Assembly (NCBI GenBank): GCA_002381185.1
Contig: DFOA01000020.1
Coordinates: forward strand, 62,001 to 126,000
Source of the DNA: Firmicutes bacterium UBA3553
Lineage (GTDB): Bacteria; Bacillota; Clostridia; Tissierellales; Sedimentibacteraceae
Direction: 5' to 3'
DNA length: 64,000 nt
The notes beneath the pieces are model-generated. The model did not search any database, was not told the DNA's origin, and was given only the letters and a program-made list of their open reading frames with translations. The position numbers and the translations under genes were made by a program. Shown here piece by piece: positions 25,599 through 33,913 of the stretch; positions within the stretch are counted from its first letter, which is position 1, and every line of letters begins with the position of its first letter.

Positions 25599-25682
25599 TT
25601 AACCTAAGAAGTGCATTTTTCTTCTGATTGCCCCGATATTCCCGTTTTGGGCATCCTTTAAAAGTTCCAATACCCTTTTCAT
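25599..25682 (-). CDS. 27-aa cationic amphipathic peptide
   Basis: The ATG at 25682 is preceded by AGGAGGTG at six bases, one of the best RBSs in the window. The peptide MKRVLELLKDAQNGNIGAIR ends RKMHFLG. It is rich in Lys/Arg and can form an amphipathic N-terminal helix. It is followed at once by the holin-like gene. A longer in-frame ORF from 25835 exists, but its first codons are a decayed echo of the 24840-25229 gene and have a weak RBS. I do not recognise the peptide. Signal, toxin and leader roles are all open. Confidence 0.5.
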   Translation of the reverse strand: MKRVLELLKDAQNGNIGAIRRKMHFLG

Positions 25683-25862
25683 TTGTGTACACCTCCTATA
25701 TAATAAGACCGTTTTTTTGATAAGAATGTAACAGAGTCGGCAAAATTTATTGTTAAGCTTATTTAACGATTTCAGTACATTTATAAACCTAAACATCAGA
25801 TTTTCATTTAGTGTATAAAAAAATGCCAACATCACAAAAGCCCACTCTTCATTTTAAAAAAC

Positions 25863-25938
25863 TGCTCGACTCAATCCCGGGTTAATTTGGTCTTACTATA
25901 TAAAGACAATCTTGTGATATTAAATGTAAACCTGTTTA
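25863..25938 (-). promoter_or_regulatory. Duplicated promoter-leader, copy B
   Basis: On the minus strand it shows TTTACATTTAATATCA, 16 nt, TATAGT, then TTAACCCGGGATTGAGTCGA, matching copy A. Downstream at 25832 an ATG begins M-LAFFYTLNENL, which parallels MVLAFSCTPARKENL of the copy A gene. The duplication thus extends into former coding sequence. Confidence 0.65.
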
Positions 25939-26021
25939 AAAATTATTTTTTTATTACAGCAGAAATATCTTTCTTATATATTAAATCAATTTACTTTTTA
26001 TCCGGAATTGGCTTGAATATA

Positions 26022-26117
26022 TATTTTTAAATTCACAGATTATGGGAACAATACCATATCAAAAACCGTCTATATTACATAGGATAAAGTATTATTTTTA
26101 TGCATGTAAAAATTAAA
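26022..26117 (+). repeat. Leader-type repeat, copy 3 (leader of the surface protein gene)
   Basis: Its 96 bp match the first part of copies 1 and 2, ending 12 bp before the ATG of the secreted protein. It therefore carries, or lies within, that gene's promoter and untranslated leader. Confidence 0.75.
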
Positions 26118-26129
26118 GGGGGTTTTTTA

Positions 26130-27848
26130 ATGAAAAAAATCAAAGGATTTACATCTTATTTATTGGTGCTGTTATTGACAGTATCATCATTAATGGTTTT
26201 TCCGGGTTATGCTTACGGCAGCAGCTCGGTTGATAAGTTTTCATTCAAGACATTGGAAGGATATTATTTGTGTGCTGAGGATGGCGGAGGAGGTGTATTG
26301 ACAGCTGACCGAACTGAAGTAGGACCTTGGGAAAAGTTTGAAATTGTTTATATCTCAAAAGAATATGTTGCTATAAAAAGCGATGAAGGATATTATTTAA
26401 GTGCTTCCGACGATGAAAAAAGCCTGAATGTTGAGGGCACAGAAATCGGAAAAAGACAGAATTTTAAGTTAATTGAATTGGATAATAAAAAATTTGCCCT
26501 TAAAACATATTATGACAAATATGTTTGTGCCGAAAACGGCGGCGGGGGAAATGTGGTTGCTGACAGAACAAAAGTAGGAGAATGGGAATCTTTCGAACTC
26601 ATTAAAAGTCAGGAAAGCAATGTTGAAGATAAATGCACCCTAACTGCAAAAGCAGGCGATAAAGATGTTAATTTTACATGGACTAAGGCAGTAAGTACAA
26701 AAAAGGTACTTGGATACAACCTTTATAGAGGAACATCCCCAGGAAAACAATCAGACACTCCCATAACAGATTTTCCCATAGAAGGAACATCATATACTGA
26801 TAAAAATATAAAAGCAGACACCAAGTATTATTATGTAGTTAAGCCGGTATATCAGGATAAAACATTAGGCTCTGCATCCAATGAGGTGGAGGTTATGTTG
26901 AAATCAAATATATCCTTAAGTGCCAAGGCAGTGTACGATGGAATTAATTTGTCTTGGGATAAGCCAAAATATTCGTCTGAAATATCAGGATATAATCTAT
27001 ACAGGGCAACTCGCTCAGGAAAGCAGTCAGACACTCCTATAACAGATTTTCCTATAGAAGGAACATCGTATACCGATAAAAATATAAAAGCAGACACTAA
27101 ATATTACTATGTAGTTAAGCCGGTATACAAGGATAAAACACTAGGTACTGCATCCAATGAGGTGGAGGTTATGTTTAGGCCGACTATATCTTTAAGTGCC
27201 GAGGCAGTGTATGATGGAATTAAGTTATCATGGGATAAGCCAAAATATTCGTCTGAAATAGCAGGATATTATATATACAGAGCGACTCGCTCAGGAAAGC
27301 AGTCAGACACTCCCATAACAGATTTCCCCATAGACGGAACATCATACACCGATAAAAATATTGATAATAACCAAACATATTATTATATATTAAGAGTAGT
27401 TTACAAAGATAAAACCCTTGGTGAACCTACTGCTGAAGTTTCAGTTAAATCAAATTTTGGCAAAACCATTGTTTTGCAGGTAGGCAGTAAATATATGTAT
27501 GTTAATGGTAAGAAAATCGAAATAGACCCCGGTAAAGGAACTGAAGTAGTTATTAAAAACGGCAGAACTTTCCTCCCCATCAGAGCGCTTATAGAAAACA
27601 TGGGCGGTGAAGTAGAATGGAGTCAATGGGACCAAAAGGTCAGCTTGTATTTAAATAAGCATAAGATATATCTTTGGATTGGAAATAAGACTGCCAAAGT
27701 TGATGGTATTAATAAAGAGACAGATGTGGAACCATATATTTCTGATTCTTACAGAACAATGCTTCCATTAAGGTTCATCACTGAGAATTTTGATTGCGAA
27801 GTTGAATGGGATGGCACAACAAAACAGGTAACAATAAAAACTAATTAA
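26130..27848 (+). CDS. Secreted fascin-like / fibronectin III / CuAO-N surface protein
   Basis: This 572-aa protein has a signal peptide (about 30 aa, ending GYAYG). A beta-trefoil, fascin-like region follows, with repeats such as YYLCAEDGGGGVLTADRTEV and YVCAENGGGGNVVADRTKV (about residues 32-165). Next come three fibronectin type III modules (about 170-440) that are nearly identical to one another. A C-terminal copper-amine-oxidase N-terminal domain closes it (FLPIRALIENMGGEVEW and MLPLRFITENFDCEVEW). The last domain is a common cell-wall or surface module in Clostridia. The role may be adhesion or polysaccharide binding. The RBS is AAGGGGG. The longer frame from 26100 would precede the signal peptide. 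Confidence 0.82.
   Translation: MKKIKGFTSYLLVLLLTVSSLMVFPGYAYGSSSVDKFSFKTLEGYYLCAEDGGGGVLTADRTEVGPWEKFEIVYISKEYVAIKSDEGYYLSASDDEKSLNVEGTEIGKRQNFKLIELDNKKFALKTYYDKYVCAENGGGGNVVADRTKVGEWESFELIKSQESNVEDKCTLTAKAGDKDVNFTWTKAVSTKKVLGYNLYRGTSPGKQSDTPITDFPIEGTSYTDKNIKADTKYYYVVKPVYQDKTLGSASNEVEVMLKSNISLSAKAVYDGINLSWDKPKYSSEISGYNLYRATRSGKQSDTPITDFPIEGTSYTDKNIKADTKYYYVVKPVYKDKTLGTASNEVEVMFRPTISLSAEAVYDGIKLSWDKPKYSSEIAGYYIYRATRSGKQSDTPITDFPIDGTSYTDKNIDNNQTYYYILRVVYKDKTLGEPTAEVSVKSNFGKTIVLQVGSKYMYVNGKKIEIDPGKGTEVVIKNGRTFLPIRALIENMGGEVEWSQWDQKVSLYLNKHKIYLWIGNKTAKVDGINKETDVEPYISDSYRTMLPLRFITENFDCEVEWDGTTKQVTIKTN
26640..27450 (+). repeat. Tandem 276-bp repeats encoding FnIII modules
   Basis: GGATA(C/T) followed by a conserved segment begins at 26712, 26988 and 27264, an exact 276-bp (92-codon) period. 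The CAGACACTC...GATAAAAATAT block is almost unchanged in all three, which indicates recent duplication or conversion and potential for repeat-number change. Confidence 0.8.
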
Positions 27849-27958
27849 ATGATATAGTATATGAGAGAGACTGTAACCAGCAACAATTACATCTCTCTCT
27901 TTTATTAAAATCTGTTGCCGCGTGCAGATTGCCTATACATGGTTGGAATTCATACTTT

Positions 27959-28690
27959 TCATATTTTATACAGTATCTTTGAAAGAAATTCCTGTGCTCT
28001 TTCATGGGCCGGATTGGAAAAGAAATCTGTAGGATTGCTTTCTTCCAATATTTTTCCTTCATCCATGAATAATATTCTGTTTGCAACGCTTTTTGCAAAA
28101 CTCATCTCATGTGTTACTACCACCATTGTCATACCCTCTTCTGCCAAATCCTTCATGAGGCTCAATACCTCTCCTATCATTTCCGGGTCAAGTGCTGATG
28201 TAGGCTCGTCAAACAGCATTATATCAGGTTTCATTGCCAAAGAACGAACTATAGCAATTCTTTGTTTTTGCCCTCCTGAAAGCTTGTTGGGATATTCATC
28301 CTTTTTATCGGCAAGCCCGATTCTTTCCAGAAGCTTTATTGCAGTTTCTTCTGCTTCTTTTTTGCTTTGCAGGTTAAGCTTAATAGGTGCAAGAGTTATG
28401 TTTTCCATAACGGTCAAATGAGGAAACAAATTAAAGTGCTGAAATACCATACCCATTTTTTGTCTGACCTTGTTTATGTCACATTTCTTATCAGTAACAT
28501 TTTGTCCTTCGAAAACGATGCTTCCATTGTCCGGAACCTCTAATAGGTTCATACATCTTAATAACGTACTTTTTCCCGAACCGGAAGGACCGATGATTAC
28601 TACCTTCTCGCCTTTATTTATTGTTGTGCTTACGTCCTTTAATACATGATTCACGCCGAAACTTTTATTAATATTTTTAATTTCTATCAC
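27959..28690 (-). CDS. glnQ: Polar amino acid ABC transporter ATPase (GlnQ-like)
   Basis: This protein of about 243 aa has Walker A GPSGSGKSTLLRCMN, signature LSGGQKQRIAIVRSLA, Walker B IMLFDEPTSALDPEM and the H-loop VVVTHEM. All are of the PAAT subfamily. I start at the GTG at 28690 (M-IEIKNINKSFG) because GGAAAGGAGG lies upstream. It overlaps the permease gene by 14 bp. It forms an operon with the permease and binding protein. Confidence 0.92.
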   Translation of the reverse strand: MIEIKNINKSFGVNHVLKDVSTTINKGEKVVIIGPSGSGKSTLLRCMNLLEVPDNGSIVFEGQNVTDKKCDINKVRQKMGMVFQHFNLFPHLTVMENITLAPIKLNLQSKKEAEETAIKLLERIGLADKKDEYPNKLSGGQKQRIAIVRSLAMKPDIMLFDEPTSALDPEMIGEVLSLMKDLAEEGMTMVVVTHEMSFAKSVANRILFMDEGKILEESNPTDFFSNPAHERAQEFLSKILYKI

Positions 28691-29366
28691 CTTGTGAAAG
28701 CCTCCTTTCCAGTCTTTTCTGAACTGCCCCCAGACCAAGAACCATAATCAGATAGCATACCGCCACCGAATACAGTGAAAAGAACGGTTCGTATGTCCTG
28801 CTTCTTATAACATTGCCGGCATTGGTCAAATCCATTACAGGAATGAAACCTGCTACGGAAGTTTCCTTTAAAAGAGCAATGAACTCATTTCCCAGTGCCG
28901 GCAATATATTTTTTATGGCCTGGGGCAGAATAATAAAAAACATTGTCTTACTGCCGTTAAGTCCTAAGGATAACCCGGCCTCCATCTGCCCTTTATCAAC
29001 CGACTCTATTCCTGCACGGGCTATTTCAGCAACATATGCTCCGGAATTTATTCCAAAAGTCATGATTGCAATAAATACCGTATTGTCTATATTGACAAAA
29101 ATTGTATAATACATGATTAAAAGCTGTACAACGACCGGTGTTCCTCTTATTACTGAAACATATACATTGCAGATTAAATCTAATATAAAAAGCTTCTTGT
29201 TGTTTTTAGTGCTGTATCTTATTATTGCTACTATAAGTCCGATTACTATTCCTATTAACGTCGCAAAAAATGCAATTGTTACCGTATTTTTAATACCTGA
29301 TAAAAACAATTTATATCTTCCATCAACTATGAATGTTTTATTAAAGCTGATAATAAATTTTTCCAT
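28677..29366 (-). CDS. Polar amino acid ABC transporter permease
   Basis: This protein of about 229 aa has five TM helices of the HisMQ type. Its coupling motif is EIARAGIESVDKGQMEAGLS followed by the FIILPQAIKNILPALGNEFI segment. The ATG at 29366 follows GAGGAGG. The frame open to 29420 runs through a GC-rich repeat and is not needed. The substrate is a polar amino acid, unspecified. Confidence 0.92.
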   Translation of the reverse strand: MEKFIISFNKTFIVDGRYKLFLSGIKNTVTIAFFATLIGIVIGLIVAIIRYSTKNNKKLFILDLICNVYVSVIRGTPVVVQLLIMYYTIFVNIDNTVFIAIMTFGINSGAYVAEIARAGIESVDKGQMEAGLSLGLNGSKTMFFIILPQAIKNILPALGNEFIALLKETSVAGFIPVMDLTNAGNVIRSRTYEPFFSLYSVAVCYLIMVLGLGAVQKRLERRLSQGDRN

Positions 29367-29398
29367 TGGTGCCTCCTCTAATCCGAACTGCCAACCCC

Positions 29399-29456
29399 GT
29401 ACATATTTCAGGCCGGGCATAACGCAGGGCGATTTGCCACCGGCAGACCGCCCTTA
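29399..29456. repeat. GC-rich palindromic intergenic sequence
   Basis: The stretch is much more GC-rich than its surroundings. On the minus strand it contains GGGCG...CGCCC and GCCGG...CCGGC pairs. It sits between the binding-protein and permease genes, where such hairpins often set differential expression. It may be a dispersed repeat; the only faintly similar patch seen is at 23372-23403. Confidence 0.4.
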
Positions 29457-29471
29457 AACTTTTTAAGCTCT

Positions 29472-30296
29472 TTACTTTGAATGGTGTTCAATCCATTCTT
29501 CAATTTTTCCTTCATCAAGAAGTCTTTGAAGTGTTTTGTTTATTGTTTCAAGCAATTCAGTATTTCCCTGTTCAACTGCTATTCCGTAAGATTCGCTTAT
29601 TTCACCAAACTTAACAGTTACAAGCTTTTCAACGTTATTCTTTACAATTTCCTCGGCAGGAAGCTTGTCAATAACAACCGCATCAATTCTTCCTGTCAAC
29701 AAATCCTGCGCAGCTTCCAAAGCATTTGCATAAGTTTTAACTTCAGCCCCTGAACCATATAAATCTCCGTCCTCTAAATTAATTGCATCTGTTACGGCAA
29801 TGTCACCGGTAGTTCCCAGTTGAACTCCTATTTTCTTTCCCTTTAAATCTTCCATTGACTTAAGTTCGGCATCTTTTTTTGAAATTATATTTTGTACAGA
29901 TTCCACATATGGTATTGAAAAGTCTACCTCTTCTTCCCTTTCAGGAGTTATAGTCATTCCTGCAGCCACAAAATCTGCCTTTCCTGTTACAAGTGACGGA
30001 ATCAGGCTATCAAAATCAGAATGCTCTATTTTCAATTCTTTTCCTAAATCCTTTGCAATTTCCGCAGCTATGTCAGCATCAACTCCTACAATTTTTTCTC
30101 CCTGAAAATATTCAAAAGGAGCAAATTCTGCATTAGTATACATTATTAAAGATTTGCCTTCTTCTTTTGTTCCTTCCGCAGGTACCTGATTTGTATTGTT
30201 ATCAGCAGGCTGCTTTGCTGCCGTATCAGAGCTGCACCCCGTAAATAATGCAAAACTCATAGTAATCATTAATAAAACAGATATTATTTTTTTCAT
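29472..30296 (-). CDS. Polar amino acid ABC transporter substrate-binding lipoprotein
   Basis: This 274-aa protein has the lipobox LFTGC (Cys21), a short linker and an SBP_bac_3 domain (SLIMYTNAEFAPFEYFQGEK, then VDADIAAEIAKDLGKEL and AAGMTITPEREEEVDFS). It delivers the amino acid to the permease and ATPase encoded downstream. TTGGAGG precedes the ATG. The ligand cannot be fixed from sequence alone. Confidence 0.92.
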   Translation of the reverse strand: MKKIISVLLMITMSFALFTGCSSDTAAKQPADNNTNQVPAEGTKEEGKSLIMYTNAEFAPFEYFQGEKIVGVDADIAAEIAKDLGKELKIEHSDFDSLIPSLVTGKADFVAAGMTITPEREEEVDFSIPYVESVQNIISKKDAELKSMEDLKGKKIGVQLGTTGDIAVTDAINLEDGDLYGSGAEVKTYANALEAAQDLLTGRIDAVVIDKLPAEEIVKNNVEKLVTVKFGEISESYGIAVEQGNTELLETINKTLQRLLDEGKIEEWIEHHSK

Positions 30297-30428
30297 ATTA
30301 TGCCTCCAAAATTATTGTTGTCGTTTTTTAACATAAAAGTATATTAGCACTTTTCGAAGACATTGTCAAATATTTTTTCACTTTTTTGTATATTTATATA
30401 TATTCTGTTGGTGAATATTTATATTAAT

Positions 30429-30466
30429 AAATCCCAAAAGAGAAGCTGTAATCTCTTTTGGGATTT
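30429..30466. terminator. Hairpin terminator after the MacAB-type operon
   Basis: AAATCCCAAAAGAG (30429-30442) is perfectly complementary to CTCTTTTGGGATTT (30453-30466). It lies 22 bp past the permease stop; the T tail on the minus strand is modest. Confidence 0.7.
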
Positions 30467-30487
30467 GTAATTTTATAGCTTATAGAA

Positions 30488-31654
30488 TTATTCATATCTT
30501 AAAGATTCTATGGGGTCGGATTTTGCCGCCTTCTTGGCCGGATAATATCCGAAAAATATTCCTATAATCATTGAGAAAGCAACCGCTATTATAATAGATG
30601 CAGGATTGACTACAATGGGAAGTGAAATAATACTTCCTCCCAGCATTACCAGTCCTATTCCGAAAGCTGTTCCGGCTATGCCACCGATAGCAGAAAGGGT
30701 TGCGGACTCAATCAAAAATTGAAACAACACATCCTTTGTCCGTGCTCCCAGTGCTTTTTTTATACCTATTTCCCTGGTCCTTTCGGTCACTGAAACAAGC
30801 ATTATGTTCATTATTCCTATTCCTCCGACCAAAAGCGATATTGCCGCAATAGCCGCAACAGCAACTGACATTCCGCCCACTATGCCGTTTAATGTTGCCT
30901 GGTCTTCTTCTACTGTATAAAATTGATAATTTTCGGCTTCTCTGTTTTTTAAGCCTGCAATATAGGATACTATTTCATCACCCACAGAGCTTACCGAGAA
31001 CTTGTCACCTACAAATACGTCAAGCATATAAAATGCATAACTCGGCGGGAAAGCCGCAGTATATGGAATATAACTGTCTTCATACATCTTCTGTCCTTGC
31101 AAAAGCGATAAAACAGGTGATTCCTCATTTTTATAAACTCCCACAACCAGCAGATCTTCCAGGTTATCATTTATTTTAACTCTTATGGTTTCTCCCGTGG
31201 CGTTTTCTTTATTGAACATCTTAAGGGCAGCATTCTGCTCTAATACCACCACTTTGCCCTTCCTGCTTATATCGCTTTTGTTTATCATTCTTCCGTAAAG
31301 CATTTTGACATGCTGTACCTTGTCAAATCCGGCGTCAATACATGACATGTTTAATTTAACGACTTTTTTGTCTATTGTTACATCACTTCTTAGAGACTCC
31401 GATGGTGCTATGTATGTTATTTTATCCCCGAACCTTTCTTTGAGAACCTCCACGTCATCCATATAAAAGAAATCTGTGGAACGGAAATCTTCAATGCTGC
31501 CCACATACAAATTCGCGCGGTTTTTGCCTATGTCCTTGTATATATCGTCCATGACTCCCTTCATGCTGTCACCTATGGACACTATTGCAATAACTGAGCT
31601 TATACCTATGATAATTCCAAGCATCGTCAGGAGGGAGCGCATTTTATTTGACAA
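30488..31654 (-). CDS. MacB-type ABC transporter permease (FtsX family)
   Basis: This protein of at least 388 aa has an N-terminal TM helix (SLLTMLGIIIGISSVIAIVS), a large extracytoplasmic MacB_PCD domain, and three C-terminal TM helices with the FtsX signature (ERTREIGIKKALGARTKDV). I list the TTG start at 31654. The upstream frame continues in phase with an amphipathic segment, LENIKIAFQAI, normal for this family, without any ATG/GTG/TTG. The true start may be a rare codon such as ATA or ATC just past the ATPase stop, where GGAAGG could serve as RBS. Confidence 0.85.
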   Translation of the reverse strand: MSNKMRSLLTMLGIIIGISSVIAIVSIGDSMKGVMDDIYKDIGKNRANLYVGSIEDFRSTDFFYMDDVEVLKERFGDKITYIAPSESLRSDVTIDKKVVKLNMSCIDAGFDKVQHVKMLYGRMINKSDISRKGKVVVLEQNAALKMFNKENATGETIRVKINDNLEDLLVVGVYKNEESPVLSLLQGQKMYEDSYIPYTAAFPPSYAFYMLDVFVGDKFSVSSVGDEIVSYIAGLKNREAENYQFYTVEEDQATLNGIVGGMSVAVAAIAAISLLVGGIGIMNIMLVSVTERTREIGIKKALGARTKDVLFQFLIESATLSAIGGIAGTAFGIGLVMLGGSIISLPIVVNPASIIIAVAFSMIIGIFFGYYPAKKAAKSDPIESLRYE

Positions 31655-31692
31655 AATAGCCTGAAATGCTATTTTAATATTTTCTAACCAGA

Positions 31693-32391
31693 TTATTTTA
31701 AAGCACCTTCCTTCTTTCTGTCTTCAATTATCAAACCGTCCCTGAATACTATTACTCTGTCGGCATATTCTGCAATGTCCGGTTCATGGGTTACCAGAAT
31801 GACACTGCTTCCTTCTTTATTTAAATTCCTGAATATTTCCATTATTTCTTCTGAAGACCGTGTATCAAGATTGCCGGTAGGTTCATCCGCCAGAATAATC
31901 GGAGGATTGTTGGCCAATGCCCTTGCTATGGCAACTCTTTGCTTCTGACCGCCGGACAATTCGTTTGGCAGATGATTTATCCTGTCCCCCAGGCCGACTT
32001 TCTCTAAAAGCTCAACTGCCCTTTGTTTTCTGTAAGATGTTTTTGTTTTGGCATATATCATGGGAAGCTCAACGTTCCTTAAAACATTTGTCCTTGGAAT
32101 AAGGTTGAATGCCTGAAACACAAAACCGATTTTTTTATTTCGGATAAGCGAAAGCTCATCCTGGGACTGGTTTTTTATATCTATTCCTTCCAGCAGATAT
32201 TCTCCGGATGATGGTCTGTCCAAACATCCTAAAATATTCATAAGTGTTGACTTTCCTGATCCGGACTGCCCCATTATTGCAATGAATTCTCCGTGCTCAA
32301 TTTCCAGGTTCACGTTTTTTAAGGCATGAACTTCAACCGAGCCTGTTTTGTAAACTTTGTTTAGATTTCTGATAGATATCATATTGCTCAT
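31693..32391 (-). CDS. MacB/LolD-type ABC transporter ATPase
   Basis: This 232-aa protein has Walker A GQSGSGKSTLMNILG, signature LSGGQKQRVAIARALA, Walker B IILADEPTGNLD and the H-loop VILVTHEPDIA, typical of the MacB/LolD subfamily. It lies between the membrane-fusion protein and the permease genes (gaps of 9 and about 38 bp). The three would form a tripartite-style mechanotransmission exporter or peptide-resistance pump. GGGAAGAACT is the RBS. Confidence 0.92.
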   Translation of the reverse strand: MSNMISIRNLNKVYKTGSVEVHALKNVNLEIEHGEFIAIMGQSGSGKSTLMNILGCLDRPSSGEYLLEGIDIKNQSQDELSLIRNKKIGFVFQAFNLIPRTNVLRNVELPMIYAKTKTSYRKQRAVELLEKVGLGDRINHLPNELSGGQKQRVAIARALANNPPIILADEPTGNLDTRSSEEIMEIFRNLNKEGSSVILVTHEPDIAEYADRVIVFRDGLIIEDRKKEGALK

Positions 32392-32400
32392 AGTTCTTCC

Positions 32401-33642
32401 CTACTCATTTTCTTGTTCTTCATTAGGTTTTACAATCATTCCGTCTGTGAAGCTCAAGTCAGGATTAATTATTATTTTCATGCCATCTGCAAGCTCTGTT
32501 GACTTTATTTCTGTTTCTAAATCTGTTTCAAGACCTGTTTCGATAATCGCTGATTTTATCGTATTGTCATCATTCAGCACATACACCTTTTTCTGGTTGT
32601 TTTCATCCGTAAACAATGCACCTGTTGGAACAGCAAATACATTTTCTGCTCTGTCCACCTTAATTTTTGCAGTTGCAATTACACCTGCCATTAAGCTTTC
32701 CGGTCTTTCTGTTATGTCAATTACAACGGGTATGACTCTTTCCATAGTGTTGTTGTCTTTCTGTTCAGCAGTTGGCGAAATTCTTGAAACAACTCCCTTG
32801 GCTGTTTCATTCATCATAACATCCGAATAAATTTCAACTTCCTGTCCTATCTTTATCTTTCCGATATCATATTCGCTTACAGCTACCTTCATCTGAAGCT
32901 TATTCAAATTTTCAACCACAAACATTGCTTTTTCGTTTTCAGTATCCTTTGCATATCTTCCCAGATTTACATTTACCCTGGTCACAGTTCCCTCTATAGG
33001 ACTTTTAATAAAGACTTTTTCCAAATCTTCTTTCTTCTTTTCTAATTCCTGCTTTTGGATTTCAACTCGTTTCAGTTCAGCAGTGGACAAAACAATTTTT
33101 CCGTCTGCCGCATTAAAGCTTTCTAAGCTCTTTCTTGCTTCCGTTAAACTGTTTTCTATTTTTTCAAATGCTTCCTTTGTTATTATATCGCTTGCCAGCA
33201 ATTCCTTATTCTGTTCATAGCTTTTTTCAAGTTCCTTTACATTAAGCAATGCCTTGTCATATTCAATCTGCAAAGATTTAAGCTTTTCATTAAGTTCTAA
33301 CTGAGCAAGCTCTATTTGATTTTCTTCAGATGCTATCTGTTTTTCCAGCTCTTCACTGTCAAGGACCGCCAAAATCTGATCTTTTTGAACGATATCCCCT
33401 TCCTTGACCCTTATGTCAATAATTTCGTAATTTAAAGGCGACACCACATCAGCCTTCTCAATGCCTTCCAAGGGAGCCTTCACTGAAATAATCTGCTCAA
33501 TGTTTTTTTTCTCCAATGCTACAGCATTTGCAAAGACCTCTGCCGTCCCCTTATTTTTATTAAGTGCAATAATAGTGCTCACAACTACAATAGCAATAAA
33601 TAAAATAACATAAAACTTTTTCTTTTTAAAAATATTCTTCAT
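32401..33642 (-). CDS. Membrane-fusion (MacA/HlyD-like) protein
   Basis: This 413-aa protein has an N-terminal TM anchor (FYVILFIAIVVVSTIIAL), a biotinyl-lipoyl-like half (VKEGDIVQKDQILAVLDSEE), a long coiled-coil hairpin (about residues 105-215), the second lipoyl half (FIKSPIEGTVTRVNVNLGRY), and beta-barrel plus MP domains. In Gram-positives such proteins contact MacB-type ABC pumps exporting peptides or antibiotics. It is the first gene of the three-gene operon. TGAGGAG is the RBS. Confidence 0.9.
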   Translation of the reverse strand: MKNIFKKKKFYVILFIAIVVVSTIIALNKNKGTAEVFANAVALEKKNIEQIISVKAPLEGIEKADVVSPLNYEIIDIRVKEGDIVQKDQILAVLDSEELEKQIASEENQIELAQLELNEKLKSLQIEYDKALLNVKELEKSYEQNKELLASDIITKEAFEKIENSLTEARKSLESFNAADGKIVLSTAELKRVEIQKQELEKKKEDLEKVFIKSPIEGTVTRVNVNLGRYAKDTENEKAMFVVENLNKLQMKVAVSEYDIGKIKIGQEVEIYSDVMMNETAKGVVSRISPTAEQKDNNTMERVIPVVIDITERPESLMAGVIATAKIKVDRAENVFAVPTGALFTDENNQKKVYVLNDDNTIKSAIIETGLETDLETEIKSTELADGMKIIINPDLSFTDGMIVKPNEEQENE

Positions 33643-33838
33643 TCTTTTCTCCTCAAAAATAAATATTCATTATAATTTTAAAGCACCAAGGAATATATTT
33701 CCATAGCTTTATCTTACACTTTTGCTTGCAACCTTACATTTTAGTAAGATATGCTTCGTAGTTTTTATCATTAACTTTAACGTCACATAATTCAGGCTGC
33801 CTGTTAAAATAAACGGACAGCCAAAAGCAATACTGTAT

Positions 33839-33895
33839 CTAACACTCTCCGACTTCCCGGAATTTCTTCTTAATTAGCTTTTCAGTTGCATTCAT
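33839..33895 (-). CDS. 18-codon ORF, possibly a remnant of an anti-sigma gene
   Basis: ATG with AAGGGG upstream, directly after the sigma-like gene, encodes MNATEKLIKKKFREVGEC and stops. The position is where an anti-sigma partner would be expected. This may be such a gene cut short, or only a chance ORF. The rest of 33643-33838 shows no gene. Confidence 0.25.
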   Translation of the reverse strand: MNATEKLIKKKFREVGEC

Positions 33896-33913
33896 ATCTC
33901 TGTCCCCTTATTT

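Noticed and set aside
26640..27450. CRISPR-like periodic repeats
   Set aside because: The period is 276 bp, in frame, and encodes FnIII modules.
27915..28421. 168-aa plus-strand ORF across glnQ
   Set aside because: Antisense to conserved ABC motifs; no domain features of its own.
32357..32830. 157-aa plus-strand ORF over the membrane-fusion gene
   Set aside because: Hydrophobic shadow of the antisense strand; no RBS and covers the end of a strong gene.
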